From CAYFLR01 sp964343805 (GTDB lineage: Bacteria > Bdellovibrionota_B > Oligoflexia > CAYFLR01): a stretch of 64,000 nucleotides of DNA. The position numbers and the translations under genes are program-made. Below are positions 1-8,581 of the stretch, one piece after another; the stretch's first letter is position 1, and every line of letters begins with the position of its first letter. The notes under the pieces are model-generated. The model saw only the letters and a list, made by a program, of their open reading frames with translations, did not search any database and was not told where the DNA came from. The DNA is taken from the NCBI GenBank assembly GCA_964343805.1, contig CAYFLR010000032.1:1-64000 (forward strand), in the 5' to 3' direction.

Positions 1-347
<347 letters not shown>

Positions 348-409
348 AACGGTTTTATTCTTGCTCTCTACCTATTCAGTTTTCAAACATCCTTTAAAAA
401 AGTAGAGTG

Positions 410-438
410 AAACTACATTTCAAAATGACAATTGTCAA
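410..438 (-). promoter_or_regulatory. Candidate rRNA operon promoter
   Basis: On the reverse strand a perfect -35 TTGACA (438-433) is followed, 17 bases on, by TAGTTT (415-410), a weak -10. About 60 bases of leader then reach the 16S 5' end. The leader contains GTTTGAAAACTGAATAG, which resembles the boxA-like antitermination leader common upstream of 16S genes. The -10 match is only partial, so this is a moderate call. Confidence 0.45.
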
Positions 439-497
439 CACCTTTTATTATTTTTTTTTTATTTTTCTATTTTCACGAAATAAAGTATCATATGTTT

Positions 498-1844
498 ATG
501 AAAACAAAACAAAAAATATTTATTCTAGATACTAATGTCGTTCTATCCGCAGCTGAAGCTATTTATAAGTTTGAGGCTCATGATGTTGTAATTCCCATTT
601 CAGTTATACAAGAAATGGATAATTTCAAAAAAGATCTGAGTGAAACAGGTAGAAACGCTCGGCAATTCAGCAGAATTCTTGACGAATTCAGAGCTAGAGG
701 CTCCTTGACTGCTGGGGTACCAATCTCACCCAATCTTGAAAACACAGGCAATCTAATTGTCGATTTTAGTAAGGATATCGAGCAGGTACCTCTCCGATTA
801 GAAAACAATGTTGATAATCAAATCATCAGTATCGCATTAAAATTAAAATCCGCACATCCTCAGGCCCAAGTTATCGTAATCTCAAAAGATACTAACCTTC
901 GTATCAAAGCAGATGTTTTTGGATTGACCGCCGAGGATTTTGAAGCAGACAAAGTCGTTCAATTTGATGAACTCTATTCCGGCCATGAACATTTAGAAAT
1001 CGAAAACGATGTTATAAATAAGTTCTACCAAGAACAAAAAATTGACTGTAATGATCTTGAGTTAACCCCTCATCCACATCAATTTTACACCCTCAATACG
1101 GGTGAAGACAATAGTCAGGAAATACTCACTAGATACAATGCAGAAAGCAATGCACTCGAACCCATCACTCGTCATAACGATGGTATTTGGGGTATCTATC
1201 CTAAAAATCGGGAACAATCCTTAGCCATGGACATACTGCTAAATGACGATATCAGACTGGTCACATTATTTGGAGCAGCTGGCACAGGAAAAACTCTCTT
1301 AGCAGTGGCTAGTGGACTGCTAAAAACCACAGATGAGGGTGTTTATAATAAACTATTGGTTTCTCGTCCTATTTTTCCTATGGGAAAAGACATTGGATTT
1401 CTCCCCGGAAGTGTGGATGAAAAACTAAATCCCTGGATGCAGCCAATTTATGATAACCTCGATCTCCTCTTTGGAATTGCTGGTTCCACCAAGCAAAAAA
1501 GACTGGGCCGTACATATAACGAACTTATAAACCAGGGTCTTTTAGAAATAGAACCCTTAACCTATATTCGTGGACGATCTCTGCCCAATGTTTTCTTGAT
1601 TGTGGATGAAGCCCAAAATTTAACCCCTCATGAAATAAAAACTATTCTCACCAGGGCAGGCGAGAACACGAAAATCATCTTAACGGGTGATCCTTACCAA
1701 ATTGATAATCCCTATCTAGATTCATCAAATAACGGTATGACACATGTTATTGATCGTTTTAAGTCCCAATCCGTTTCAGGTCACATCACCTTAAAGCGAG
1801 GGGAACGATCTGGCCTAGCTAGCCTTGCTGCAAAGCTACTTTAA
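498..1844 (+). CDS. PIN-PhoH family ATPase/RNase
   Basis: The protein (448 aa) joins an N-terminal PIN nuclease-like domain, opening with ILDTNVVL and its first acidic residue, to a C-terminal PhoH P-loop domain. The P-loop domain has Walker A GAAGTGKT, Walker B-like LIVDEAQN and the TGDPYQID motif. PIN-PhoH proteins are known or proposed RNA helicase/ribonucleases. An earlier TTG at 432 would add a hydrophobic leader that does not belong to the family, so ATG 498 (or ATG 492) is preferred; no strong ribosome site is visible. The gene is divergent from the 16S gene, with about 150 bases between them that must hold both promoters. The family is sure; the substrate is unknown. Confidence 0.9.
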   Translation: MKTKQKIFILDTNVVLSAAEAIYKFEAHDVVIPISVIQEMDNFKKDLSETGRNARQFSRILDEFRARGSLTAGVPISPNLENTGNLIVDFSKDIEQVPLRLENNVDNQIISIALKLKSAHPQAQVIVISKDTNLRIKADVFGLTAEDFEADKVVQFDELYSGHEHLEIENDVINKFYQEQKIDCNDLELTPHPHQFYTLNTGEDNSQEILTRYNAESNALEPITRHNDGIWGIYPKNREQSLAMDILLNDDIRLVTLFGAAGTGKTLLAVASGLLKTTDEGVYNKLLVSRPIFPMGKDIGFLPGSVDEKLNPWMQPIYDNLDLLFGIAGSTKQKRLGRTYNELINQGLLEIEPLTYIRGRSLPNVFLIVDEAQNLTPHEIKTILTRAGENTKIILTGDPYQIDNPYLDSSNNGMTHVIDRFKSQSVSGHITLKRGERSGLASLAAKLL

Positions 1845-1912
1845 TATCTATAATTTACAGTATTTTTTAATCAACACATTGAAAGTAGTTCAATATGTAT
1901 AGAATTGCTTAC

Positions 1913-3013
1913 TTATTTGAAATAGGGATTGTTTAAGCGATACAATTGCAAACTGGTCTCTCTAAATACATAGAATAAGTTACCTGCAAAGCCTATATCC
2001 AGCACCATATCGCCATGGATTACCTTATCTTCGTTGCGTAAAATAATGACATGGTTTTCTTTGTTTTTAAGGTCATAAACCAGATAGCGATCATCACCTA
2101 AATAATAAACGTGCAAACTAGGGTGAAAAGCAAAGAGGTTAACCTCTTGTTCACTGTTGAGAGGTATTCGTTTGATTAGACTGTAGGTTGATTTATCAAC
2201 CAGCATCAATTCTCTGCGGCTTTTAAAAACAAAGCAATCCTTAATATCAAGTATTTTCTCAATTCCTTGATAGGGGACGTACTTCCACTTTTTGGATCGA
2301 TTACTTTTATGAAACAAGTGAGGGGGACTATCAATAAATAGATGTTTAACATCACCATAAATAACTGAAACATTAGCAAGAGGGTATGTATCCTCACCAG
2401 CTGTAATTTTTTTCAGAAGACGAAAGACTCTGGTTTTCCGATCAATGTAAGCAAGGCCCTGTGTTGTTCCTGTCCATACCCGATTTCCTGAAATGGCTAA
2501 GCCTGAAAGATCCAAGTTTCCCATTTGCCTTGAAGATTTTGAGAGCATCAAAGAAAGATCATAATAAAACCACTTGTCTTCAACTAGTTGGTATCCATAA
2601 ATTCCCTTACTACTCTTTAACCAATACTCTGATTGGGTAATAGCAAGGTTATCTACTTCGTTTTCGCTTTCAAAAAAATCTAGATCATCAATAGATGTGT
2701 AACTAAATCGACTATTTTGATGATCATATTTTATGATTGAATTCGTGGATAACAGCCAAAATACACCCTTATTATAGATATTCGTTAGTAGGGGATAATT
2801 CTCAATCAGTGTATCAGATAAAGCTTTGGGAACTCTTTCATAAGTAAAGTAACGTCCCGCTTCAGCTTCTTCTTCCTCGGCATCGGCCCCATATTGAGGG
2901 GGTTCAAAAGAATGATTGGTGGGTGGCAATACAGCCAGCAGATTAAAACTACATAATGGAAAATAAATGAATAAGGATATTATAAAAGCTCGGATGTAAC
3001 TTAAAGATACCAT
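1913..3013 (-). CDS. Secreted protein with propeller-like repeats
   Basis: A 366-aa protein with an N-terminal hydrophobic segment (about residues 8-28) that looks like a signal peptide, followed by an acidic stretch rich in Glu (about 45-52). The rest has repeating beta-strand patterns such as WLLSTNSIIKYD, VWTGTTQGLAYID and YLGDDRYLVYDL. These resemble two-component-regulator propeller or WD-like blades. It lies 20 bases downstream of holA on the same strand and may be co-transcribed. No catalytic motif is visible. It is probably a periplasmic or surface beta-propeller; the function is not recognised. Confidence 0.6.
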   Translation of the reverse strand: MVSLSYIRAFIISLFIYFPLCSFNLLAVLPPTNHSFEPPQYGADAEEEEAEAGRYFTYERVPKALSDTLIENYPLLTNIYNKGVFWLLSTNSIIKYDHQNSRFSYTSIDDLDFFESENEVDNLAITQSEYWLKSSKGIYGYQLVEDKWFYYDLSLMLSKSSRQMGNLDLSGLAISGNRVWTGTTQGLAYIDRKTRVFRLLKKITAGEDTYPLANVSVIYGDVKHLFIDSPPHLFHKSNRSKKWKYVPYQGIEKILDIKDCFVFKSRRELMLVDKSTYSLIKRIPLNSEQEVNLFAFHPSLHVYYLGDDRYLVYDLKNKENHVIILRNEDKVIHGDMVLDIGFAGNLFYVFRETSLQLYRLNNPYFK

Positions 3014-3033
3014 TCTAATCTCATGACCCCCAT

Positions 3034-4071
3034 TTAGGTTATAAGTTTAAATTGATCGTATAAGATTGGATTCTTAGTTGCTAGCAATAATACCATTGCA
3101 TCGAAAATTAAGCTACTGGATAATGCCGAGGTTTTCAGTTGTAATGAGGCTTTGTTAAAAACCTGCACAAATGTGGTTAATGTGGAATATTTGTATCTAC
3201 CAGCCTGCTGATAAAACTGTTTAAAGCGAAAAGGTTGTACCCCAACCTGTGAACCGATCTGAGAATATTCAATCTCATTCTTTATCAATATTTTAATCTT
3301 TAATAGAACTTTAAAATGCCAATGAAGTAGACCCAAAAGCGGCAAGAGATGATTACTACTCAAATGCTTTTCTCTGAGTTGAATCAACACTTCAACTCCC
3401 TTCCCAGCGACAATCTTGTCTACTATGCTAAATACATCTATGCTTTTAAAACTTTCTGATACAGCTAGGATATCGGAAGGCTGAACAGAAGGTGAGTCTT
3501 TGCCTTTATATAGAGCTATTTTCCTTACTTCTTGTGTGAGTATACCCACATCATTTTCTGTGACATCAAAGAGCAATTGAAAGGCATGTGATGAAAAATT
3601 AAGCCCCTCATCTTTAATAATCTCTTTTATGTAATCCATCAAGAATTTGCGTTTAACGGCGCCAAAGCTAAAATGTAGTCCATGGAATTTACCGACCTGC
3701 TTGATGATCTTTAAGTTCTTGGAAAACTTTTTCCCACGAAAGCAGAGGCAGGCAGTCTCAGGTAGAGACTCCAGTATAGAAAAAAGTTTATCTTTATTTT
3801 GAGAAATAAAACGATCAGCTTCAGATAAAATAATTAGCCGGCTTTCGGCCATCATAGGAAACTGGTTGACTGCATTCGTAATTGTGGCAAGATTTGTTTC
3901 ATTACCCATATACTGATCGAGATTGAATTCTCTAAGGGATTCATCAGAGCAAACTCTGGATTTTAATAGACCAATAATGGAGCTTTTTAGATATTCTTCC
4001 TCTCCATCGAAAAAATAGACCCTTTTCAAAGGTCCGTGTTTTATTTCTTGTGACAGTTGCCAATAGTCCAT
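3034..4071 (-). CDS. holA: DNA polymerase III subunit delta
   Basis: The product (345 aa) fits HolA, the clamp-loader delta subunit that opens the beta sliding clamp. Family features seen are the N-terminal VYFFDGEEEYL pattern, the NQFPMMAESRLIIL region and the C-terminal helical collar with LLGLLHWHFKVLLKI. The open frame extends upstream to 4155, but ATG 4071 is preceded by AGGT at good spacing, and the family normally starts just before the YFFDGEE stretch, so the shorter start is chosen. Length is normal for the family. Confidence 0.85.
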   Translation of the reverse strand: MDYWQLSQEIKHGPLKRVYFFDGEEEYLKSSIIGLLKSRVCSDESLREFNLDQYMGNETNLATITNAVNQFPMMAESRLIILSEADRFISQNKDKLFSILESLPETACLCFRGKKFSKNLKIIKQVGKFHGLHFSFGAVKRKFLMDYIKEIIKDEGLNFSSHAFQLLFDVTENDVGILTQEVRKIALYKGKDSPSVQPSDILAVSESFKSIDVFSIVDKIVAGKGVEVLIQLREKHLSSNHLLPLLGLLHWHFKVLLKIKILIKNEIEYSQIGSQVGVQPFRFKQFYQQAGRYKYSTLTTFVQVFNKASLQLKTSALSSSLIFDAMVLLLATKNPILYDQFKLIT

Positions 4072-4330
4072 AGTTACCTGGTATACAATTTTGAGAGCCC
4101 CTAGGTCAAACAAAACCATGATTCGAAACGAGCTAATCATTAAATTTAAAGCCAATTCAAATTTAATACTACAAATTCACTCTATTACAGCAATTTTGTT
4201 CTTTTAGATTTTATGGCAACCTTTACCCCACGCTGAACCCATGTTAAAATTACCTTAATATCCCTTATAAATGGATTATTTTATTCAAAGTGGGGTTATA
4301 CTCTTCTACTTATAAACAATTGAGGTTTAA

Positions 4331-4921
4331 ATGTATTTTGTTAGCTTGATAGCTCTATTTTTTGGTTGTTTGGTAACTTTAGTATGTATCTTTCTTATTT
4401 TAAAAAATAGATCTCATCATAAAAATATAATTAAAATGCTAGACAAAGAAAAGCAGACACTACTAGATCTAAGAGAGGTTATTAGTAGCGATTTGCAGAA
4501 GATGAGTGACCAAAGCCAATCCTTCTTTGAACGTTTTGATAAACTAACAGAAGAAGCTGAAAAGAGATACCATGAAACAATTGATGCAATTAACAACTCT
4601 ATGTCAGAGTTCTCAGAAAAAACAGATTTAGAAAAAGATGAGCTAAAATCCTTTATTAAAAAGGAGCAGGCTCTAGTAGAAAGCATTTACGAGGAATTCA
4701 ATTTATCTTTGAATGAAGGGAAAAAACTTCTCACCTTCTTCAAAAAAGAACTAAAACCTGATCAATTTATTAACCATGTAAAGGAATCTCAATATCAAGA
4801 CGCTCTAACCCTATTAAATCAAGGGAAAAAGCCTAAATATGTAGCAGACCAATGCAAACTTCCTTTAGGAGAGATTTTACTTCTCTCCAGTTCCGTCTAT
4901 CAAAAAACCACTTCGTTATAG
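4331..4921 (+). CDS. Membrane-anchored coiled-coil protein, DUF2802-like
   Basis: A 196-aa protein with one N-terminal transmembrane helix (about residues 3-25), a long charged coiled coil (about 35-140) and a C-terminal helix-turn-helix-like tail (about 150-190, DALTLLNQGKKPKYVADQCK). That tail resembles DUF2802-type proteins, found near flagellar and cell-envelope genes in proteobacteria. It stands alone on its strand, convergent with the MerR-type gene. The domain name is a pattern judgement, not a search result, and the function is unknown. Confidence 0.6.
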   Translation: MYFVSLIALFFGCLVTLVCIFLILKNRSHHKNIIKMLDKEKQTLLDLREVISSDLQKMSDQSQSFFERFDKLTEEAEKRYHETIDAINNSMSEFSEKTDLEKDELKSFIKKEQALVESIYEEFNLSLNEGKKLLTFFKKELKPDQFINHVKESQYQDALTLLNQGKKPKYVADQCKLPLGEILLLSSSVYQKTTSL

Positions 4922-4943
4922 AAACCCTACAAGAACTATTCAG

Positions 4944-5339
4944 CTATATCTCATCCACTATGAGTTGCTGATAAATTTCGTGCAGCTTTTCTCGAGTTTC
5001 TTTTAAGACTTGAATGGATTGATCATTTGAGAGATCTCTGGTGGCAGTAGAATTCACCGTGGGAGTGGAAGGCTGTGCATCCTTCACCTGAGAGGTTCCC
5101 ATTGCTTTGATATGGGCTTTAGCCCCAGCCACAGTATATTTATGCTCATGCAATAGGTTTTGTACTAAAGCAAGCATTTCCACATCTTTTTTGCGAAAAA
5201 GACGGTGCCCTGTCTTGGTAGTGAAAGGTCTTATACTTGAGAATTCAGACTGCCAATAACGAATCACATGAGCTTTGACCTTTAATAGGCGACTCACCTC
5301 ACCGATTTTAAAATAATCCTTCTCAGGTATTTCGATCAT
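4944..5339 (-). CDS. MerR-family transcriptional regulator
   Basis: A 131-aa protein with an N-terminal winged helix-turn-helix typical of MerR (FKIGEVSRLLKVKAHVIRYW, then a GHRLFRKKDVEML wing). A Ser/Thr-rich linker and a short C-terminal helix follow. There is no visible metal-binding Cys pair. It sits immediately downstream of rplT on the same strand. In many proteobacteria a MerR-like gene closes the infC-rpmI-rplT-pheST-ihfA cluster; here pheS, pheT and ihfA are absent between them. The regulated genes are unknown. Confidence 0.85.
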   Translation of the reverse strand: MIEIPEKDYFKIGEVSRLLKVKAHVIRYWQSEFSSIRPFTTKTGHRLFRKKDVEMLALVQNLLHEHKYTVAGAKAHIKAMGTSQVKDAQPSTPTVNSTATRDLSNDQSIQVLKETREKLHEIYQQLIVDEI

Positions 5340-5371
5340 ATACTTGGTATCAACTGATAGGTGGCTTAACT

Positions 5372-5733
5372 CTATTTACTTTGGGTAGCTAATTCCACAA
5401 TAGTTTTGAAACCATTGGGATCAGTAATAGCAATATCAGAAAGAACTTTTCTGTCTAAATCAANNNNNNNNNNTTTGCTTTTTTTAGACCAGAAATAAAA
5501 CGACTGTAAGATAATTCAAATGGCTGCAAACCTGCATTAATTCGAGTAATCCATAGCCTTCTAAATTCACGTTTTCTGACTTTTCGATCACGGTAAGCAT
5601 AATTTAAAGCTTTTTTTACAACGTTAGTAGCAACTTTATAAAGAGTGCTTCGTGAGCCTCTATATCCGGAAGCCAATTTCAATAACTTTTTTCTTCTGTG
5701 GTTTCCTTTGTAACCACGTTTCACCCTAGACAT
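5372..5733 (-). CDS. rplT: 50S ribosomal protein L20 (interrupted by an assembly gap)
   Basis: The N-terminal part (MSRVKRGYKGNHRRKK, VRKREFRRLWITRINAGLQ) is unmistakable L20. The C-terminal part follows beyond the N run at 5464-5473 in another frame (DLDRKVLSDIAITDP, ending at TAG 5374-5372). The codon fragments on either side of the Ns (AAN and NTT) join to give KKA-N-I-DLDRK if only two bases are missing. That matches the family exactly and gives about 117 residues. The frame break is therefore a gap-size artefact, not a mutation. L20 also commonly autoregulates this operon; no regulatory site was identified here. Confidence 0.95.
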
Positions 5734-5783
5734 ATATCACCCTTCTACAGAATTAAAATCCGAAGTTAATTTATTTTCACCTA

Positions 5784-5981
5784 TTAACGATTTGGTAGAC
5801 ATTGGCGAACCAAGTCCATATTCGCTGAACACACATAATCAGTTTTCTTATTAGCGGTCTTACGACGACGAGTTTTCTTAGTCAAAATATGACTACCAAA
5901 GGCTCTATTTCTTTTAATTTTTCCTGATTTCAAAATCGTAAACCTCTTGGCTGCCGATCTTTTTGTTTTCATCTTAGGCAT
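5784..5981 (-). CDS. rpmI: 50S ribosomal protein L35
   Basis: A 65-aa basic protein beginning MPKMKTKRSAAKRF, with the L35 pattern SHILTKKTRRRKT, at the normal family length. It lies between infC and rplT in the conserved infC-rpmI-rplT order, 50 bases upstream of rplT. It is a structural component of the large ribosomal subunit. Confidence 0.98.
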   Translation of the reverse strand: MPKMKTKRSAAKRFTILKSGKIKRNRAFGSHILTKKTRRRKTANKKTDYVCSANMDLVRQCLPNR

Positions 5982-6026
5982 TTAATTTTCCCCTCTTCTT
6001 ATAAAACCAACTTATTTAAATATACG

Positions 6027-6644
6027 TTATCCAGCTTCCGCTGATTCGTCTTTCATACCATTAACGATAAAATCAAGAGTGAATGGTTCTCCAATTCCTT
6101 CTTTGGGTTTGTTTTTACCTGATAGAGGAGCTAGAATCATTGCCATTCTTCTACCCTCTAATCTAGGTGCCAACTCAACCATGGCGATACCATCAAACAT
6201 ATTCACAATTTTATCAAGCATTTTTTGCCCCATATCTCTATAGGCCATCTCTCTGCCTTTAAAGGTAAGAACAATTTTTGCTTTATTTCCACTCTTTAAA
6301 AATCGGTGAGCATTGTTAAGTTTAACAAAAAGATCGTTCATTCCGATCTTTAAGGATAACTGGACTTCTTTGACTTTCACAGAGGTCTGTTTCTTTTTCG
6401 CCTCTTGTGCTTTTCTCTTAGAATCGTATTTGTAACGCCCATAATCAATCAGCTTACACACTGGCGGGCTACTATCCGCTGAGACTTCCACCAAGTCCAA
6501 CCCTTCTTCACCGGCAATTTTTATAGCCTCATGAATGGAAACGATTCCAAATTTTGTTCCATCTGATCCAATCAACCTTACTTCGCGGGCTGTAATATTA
6601 CGATTAATTCTTAGCCCAACATGTTTCTTCTTAACTATTTTCAC
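6027..6644 (-). CDS. infC: Translation initiation factor IF-3
   Basis: Full-length IF-3 (about 200 aa): RINRNITAREVRLIG at the N terminus, the N-domain motif KLIDYGRYKYD, and the C-domain with HRFLKSGNKAKIVLTFKGRE and the APRLEGRRM signature. IF-3 binds the 30S subunit and polices start-codon choice. The start is uncertain. GTG at 6644 is the only standard start near the conserved N terminus, but a run of six Gs ends one base before it, too close for a Shine-Dalgarno. The same G run is ideally placed (7 bases) for an AUA codon at 6638-6636. Non-standard infC starts are a known autoregulation device. A tRNA gene lies 35 bases upstream. Confidence 0.96.
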   Translation of the reverse strand: MKIVKKKHVGLRINRNITAREVRLIGSDGTKFGIVSIHEAIKIAGEEGLDLVEVSADSSPPVCKLIDYGRYKYDSKRKAQEAKKKQTSVKVKEVQLSLKIGMNDLFVKLNNAHRFLKSGNKAKIVLTFKGREMAYRDMGQKMLDKIVNMFDGIAMVELAPRLEGRRMAMILAPLSGKNKPKEGIGEPFTLDFIVNGMKDESAEAG

Positions 6645-6679
6645 ACCCCCCTATAAAGAGATTCATTTATCACTGTATT

Positions 6680-6755
6680 TGGTAGGCACGGTCGGAGTCG
6701 AACCGACGACTTCTGCCTTGTCGAGGCAGCGCTCTAGCCACTGAACTACGCGCCT
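6680..6755 (-). tRNA. tRNA-Val (anticodon GAC)
   Basis: The reverse strand folds into a full cloverleaf of 76 bases with encoded CCA (6682-6680). It has a 7-bp acceptor stem containing one G-U pair, the D arm, a 5-bp anticodon stem CTGCC/GGCAG and a GGTTCGACTCC-type T arm. The anticodon at 6722-6720 is GAC (valine). The anticodon loop reads TCGACAA, so position 33 is C and not the nearly universal U. The gene lies 35 bases upstream of infC on the same strand with no terminator between, so tRNA and infC are probably on one transcript. Confidence 0.95.
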
Positions 6756-6801
6756 ATCTCCAATACTTACATGTAAATACACGCACCTGAAGGTGACAGA
6801 A

Positions 6802-6810
6802 ATTATCACA
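6802..6810 (-). promoter_or_regulatory. Extended -10 promoter for tRNA-Val/infC
   Basis: On the reverse strand TGTGATAAT forms an extended -10 (TG-N-GATAAT) about 47 bases before the tRNA 5' end. Upstream is a nine-A tract (6816-6824) and no good -35, as is usual for extended -10 promoters. A start near 6795 would transcribe the tRNA and then infC-rpmI-rplT. Confidence 0.45.
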
Positions 6811-7034
6811 GCATGTTTTTTTTTACAAGTAAAATCAGTTCAATTTATTGAGACACTCATTTTATTAATATTTTTTCTTGATTTCAAAGGTATTCTTTTG
6901 GNNNNNNNNNNNNNNNNNNNNNNNNNNNNNNNNNNNNNNNNNNNNNNNNNNNNNTTCCCAATTTGACGAACAGTTTTTTAGTGAATTAGTTAGCTATCAA
7001 ATTGTAAATTTATTAGAATGACTGGGGGGGTCAT
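6811..7034. other. Intergenic AT-rich stretch with assembly gap
   Basis: AT-rich spacer between the leftward tRNA-infC unit and the rightward zinc-ribbon gene, with 53 Ns at 6902-6954. Nothing coding is recognised. A seven-G run at 7024-7030 serves as a strong ribosome binding site for the gene starting at 7035. Confidence 0.6.
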
Positions 7035-7268
7035 ATGCAAAATAAATCAAAATGTTATCACTGTGGCGAAATGACCAAGGTGAAAGTCAGGGAAATTAGC
7101 TTGCAAAGCTGGGAAATTCTTTTCCTCTTAGGCGAGGTTGCAAGATCAGAGATCAACATGCCCATATGTGACACTTGTTTCAGTGAGCTTAGAGAGGTCA
7201 TGATCGAGCGACGAGACGAAGTACAAAAGCTTGAGCAAGAACAAAAAAGCCAGCGAGCAGCGTCTTAG
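7035..7268 (+). CDS. Small zinc-ribbon-like protein
   Basis: A 77-aa protein with two CxxC pairs, CYHC at residues 7-10 and CDTC at 45-48, spaced as in a treble-clef or zinc-ribbon fold. A charged helix (ELREVMIERRDEVQKLEQEQ) follows. The start is supported by a seven-G Shine-Dalgarno five bases upstream. No enzyme motif is seen. It could be an RNA/DNA- or protein-binding zinc adaptor; the function is not recognised. Confidence 0.7.
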   Translation: MQNKSKCYHCGEMTKVKVREISLQSWEILFLLGEVARSEINMPICDTCFSELREVMIERRDEVQKLEQEQKSQRAAS

Positions 7269-7547
7269 CATCATTCTGAAACGGCACCACGGAGTTTATA
7301 CTTCGTGGAGGCGTGTTCAATTCTAATCGGATCTATGCGCTAGTATGGATCGTCATATTCTTTACAAATAATCTCCTCTTCTTAATATTTATTCTATCTA
7401 CCAGTTATTTGCTTTTTACTATAACTCATGTTATGTTTTCCCTAATCAACTGAACATATTGTTTAACCGAATTACCCAACCATTATCTCAATGCAGGTAA
7501 AGGGCTATTTCGGAAGGAAAACTCTGCATCATGCAAGGAGCTATGCT
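7269..7547. other. Intergenic stretch
   Basis: No gene recognised. It contains a short imperfect inverted repeat, CCACGGAG...ACTTCGTGG, at about 7288-7309. This could be a weak hairpin after the zinc-ribbon gene, but no T run follows, so it is not called a terminator. The end of the region carries AGGAG, the ribosome site for the next gene. Confidence 0.4.
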
Positions 7548-8576
7548 ATGAGAAAAATTCAATTCTGGACAGTTTTACTATTCGCAAGCTGCGTCATCAC
7601 CTCTCCGCTTTGGGCTATAAAAATCCAAAAGTCTAAAAGAATTGAACTACGCCAAATTTTTGCTTCTAACCATGAAATTACTAATCCCACCCTCTCGCCG
7701 AGTGGTTCTTTCCTGGCTTACACAAAGAGCAACTTTCATGGTTTATATATCTATGATTTTAAAAAGAAAAAAACAATTATCGCTTCTTCTAAATCAGGCT
7801 CGGGCCATGGTTATTCTTGGGCTCCAGGGGCCTTTAGAATTGTTTACAGAACCATCACCCTTTCAAGGCATAGAGTTGGTAAAAGAGAAGCCATGACTCG
7901 CAAACATGCGACTCGCAAGAAGAAATATGGAATCCATGTCTACGACTTGATCAATAAAAAGACAAAAACGCTCTATGAATCTTTCTCGCCCGCAGGACTT
8001 CCTGTTTGGTCCTCTAATGGATCTCGCATATTTATTCTGGTTAAACACAAAGGGCACACACGCTTTAGAACTTTTGCATTTGTGTATGACAGGAATGAAG
8101 ATAAAGCAGGAAAAAAAGAGTTTGGTAAATTCTTTTATCCAACCCGTAAAGCTCTGCTTATTGGCACGAATGGGGGTGAAAAAATCAGAAAAGTCAACCC
8201 TATAGACAAGTCTTTACGAAAATCAATACCCTCACCTAATAAACGATTAGTAGTCTGGGAATCCAAAGATTACGAACTTTATGTAAGTGATATTAACGGA
8301 AATAATGTAAAAATGATTGGAAGAGGAACCCATCCTCGCTGGAATAAAACAAGCTCTCAAATTGCCTACACTCATACCAATAACCCTATTAATAGCTCTT
8401 ATTCAGATATCTATGTTTATAATACTTCAACCGGTAAAAACCAAAGACTTACAAATACCAATCATGCTATGGAAATCTATCCTCTCTGGAGCCATTCAGG
8501 TAAAAATATCCTTCACGCTCTTCGACATGACAATGGTCTCTATATTAAAAGAGTGAGGGTACAAATACCTAACTAA
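7548..8576 (+). CDS. TolB-like beta-propeller exported protein
   Basis: A 342-aa protein with a clear signal peptide (residues 1 to about 24, ending SPLWA). Several PD40/TolB-type blades follow, such as PTLSPSGSFLAYTK, LPVWSSNGSRIFIL, THPRWNKTSSQIAYTH and YPLWSHSGKNILHA. ATG 7548 has AGGAG seven bases upstream and opens the signal peptide, so it is preferred over ATG 7491. It lacks the N-terminal TolB domain and no tol-pal genes flank it, so it is not called tolB. It is probably a periplasmic protein-protein interaction platform. It converges with the bactofilin gene, 5 bases apart. Confidence 0.75.
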   Translation: MRKIQFWTVLLFASCVITSPLWAIKIQKSKRIELRQIFASNHEITNPTLSPSGSFLAYTKSNFHGLYIYDFKKKKTIIASSKSGSGHGYSWAPGAFRIVYRTITLSRHRVGKREAMTRKHATRKKKYGIHVYDLINKKTKTLYESFSPAGLPVWSSNGSRIFILVKHKGHTRFRTFAFVYDRNEDKAGKKEFGKFFYPTRKALLIGTNGGEKIRKVNPIDKSLRKSIPSPNKRLVVWESKDYELYVSDINGNNVKMIGRGTHPRWNKTSSQIAYTHTNNPINSSYSDIYVYNTSTGKNQRLTNTNHAMEIYPLWSHSGKNILHALRHDNGLYIKRVRVQIPN

Positions 8577-8581
8577 TGGAT

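Noticed and set aside
1845..1912. Hairpin ATTGAA-AGTAG-TTCAAT between two convergent genes
   Set aside because: Weak AT stem without a following T run; it could act as a bidirectional end, but the evidence is too thin.
6535..6744. A 69-aa rightward reading frame across the tRNA and the infC start
   Set aside because: It is the well-known artefact of translating a tRNA gene (the VGVEPTTSALS pattern) antisense to tRNA-Val and infC.
7491..7547. Longer start for the TolB-like protein
   Set aside because: ATG 7548 has a strong ribosome site and opens a proper signal peptide; the extension would bury it.
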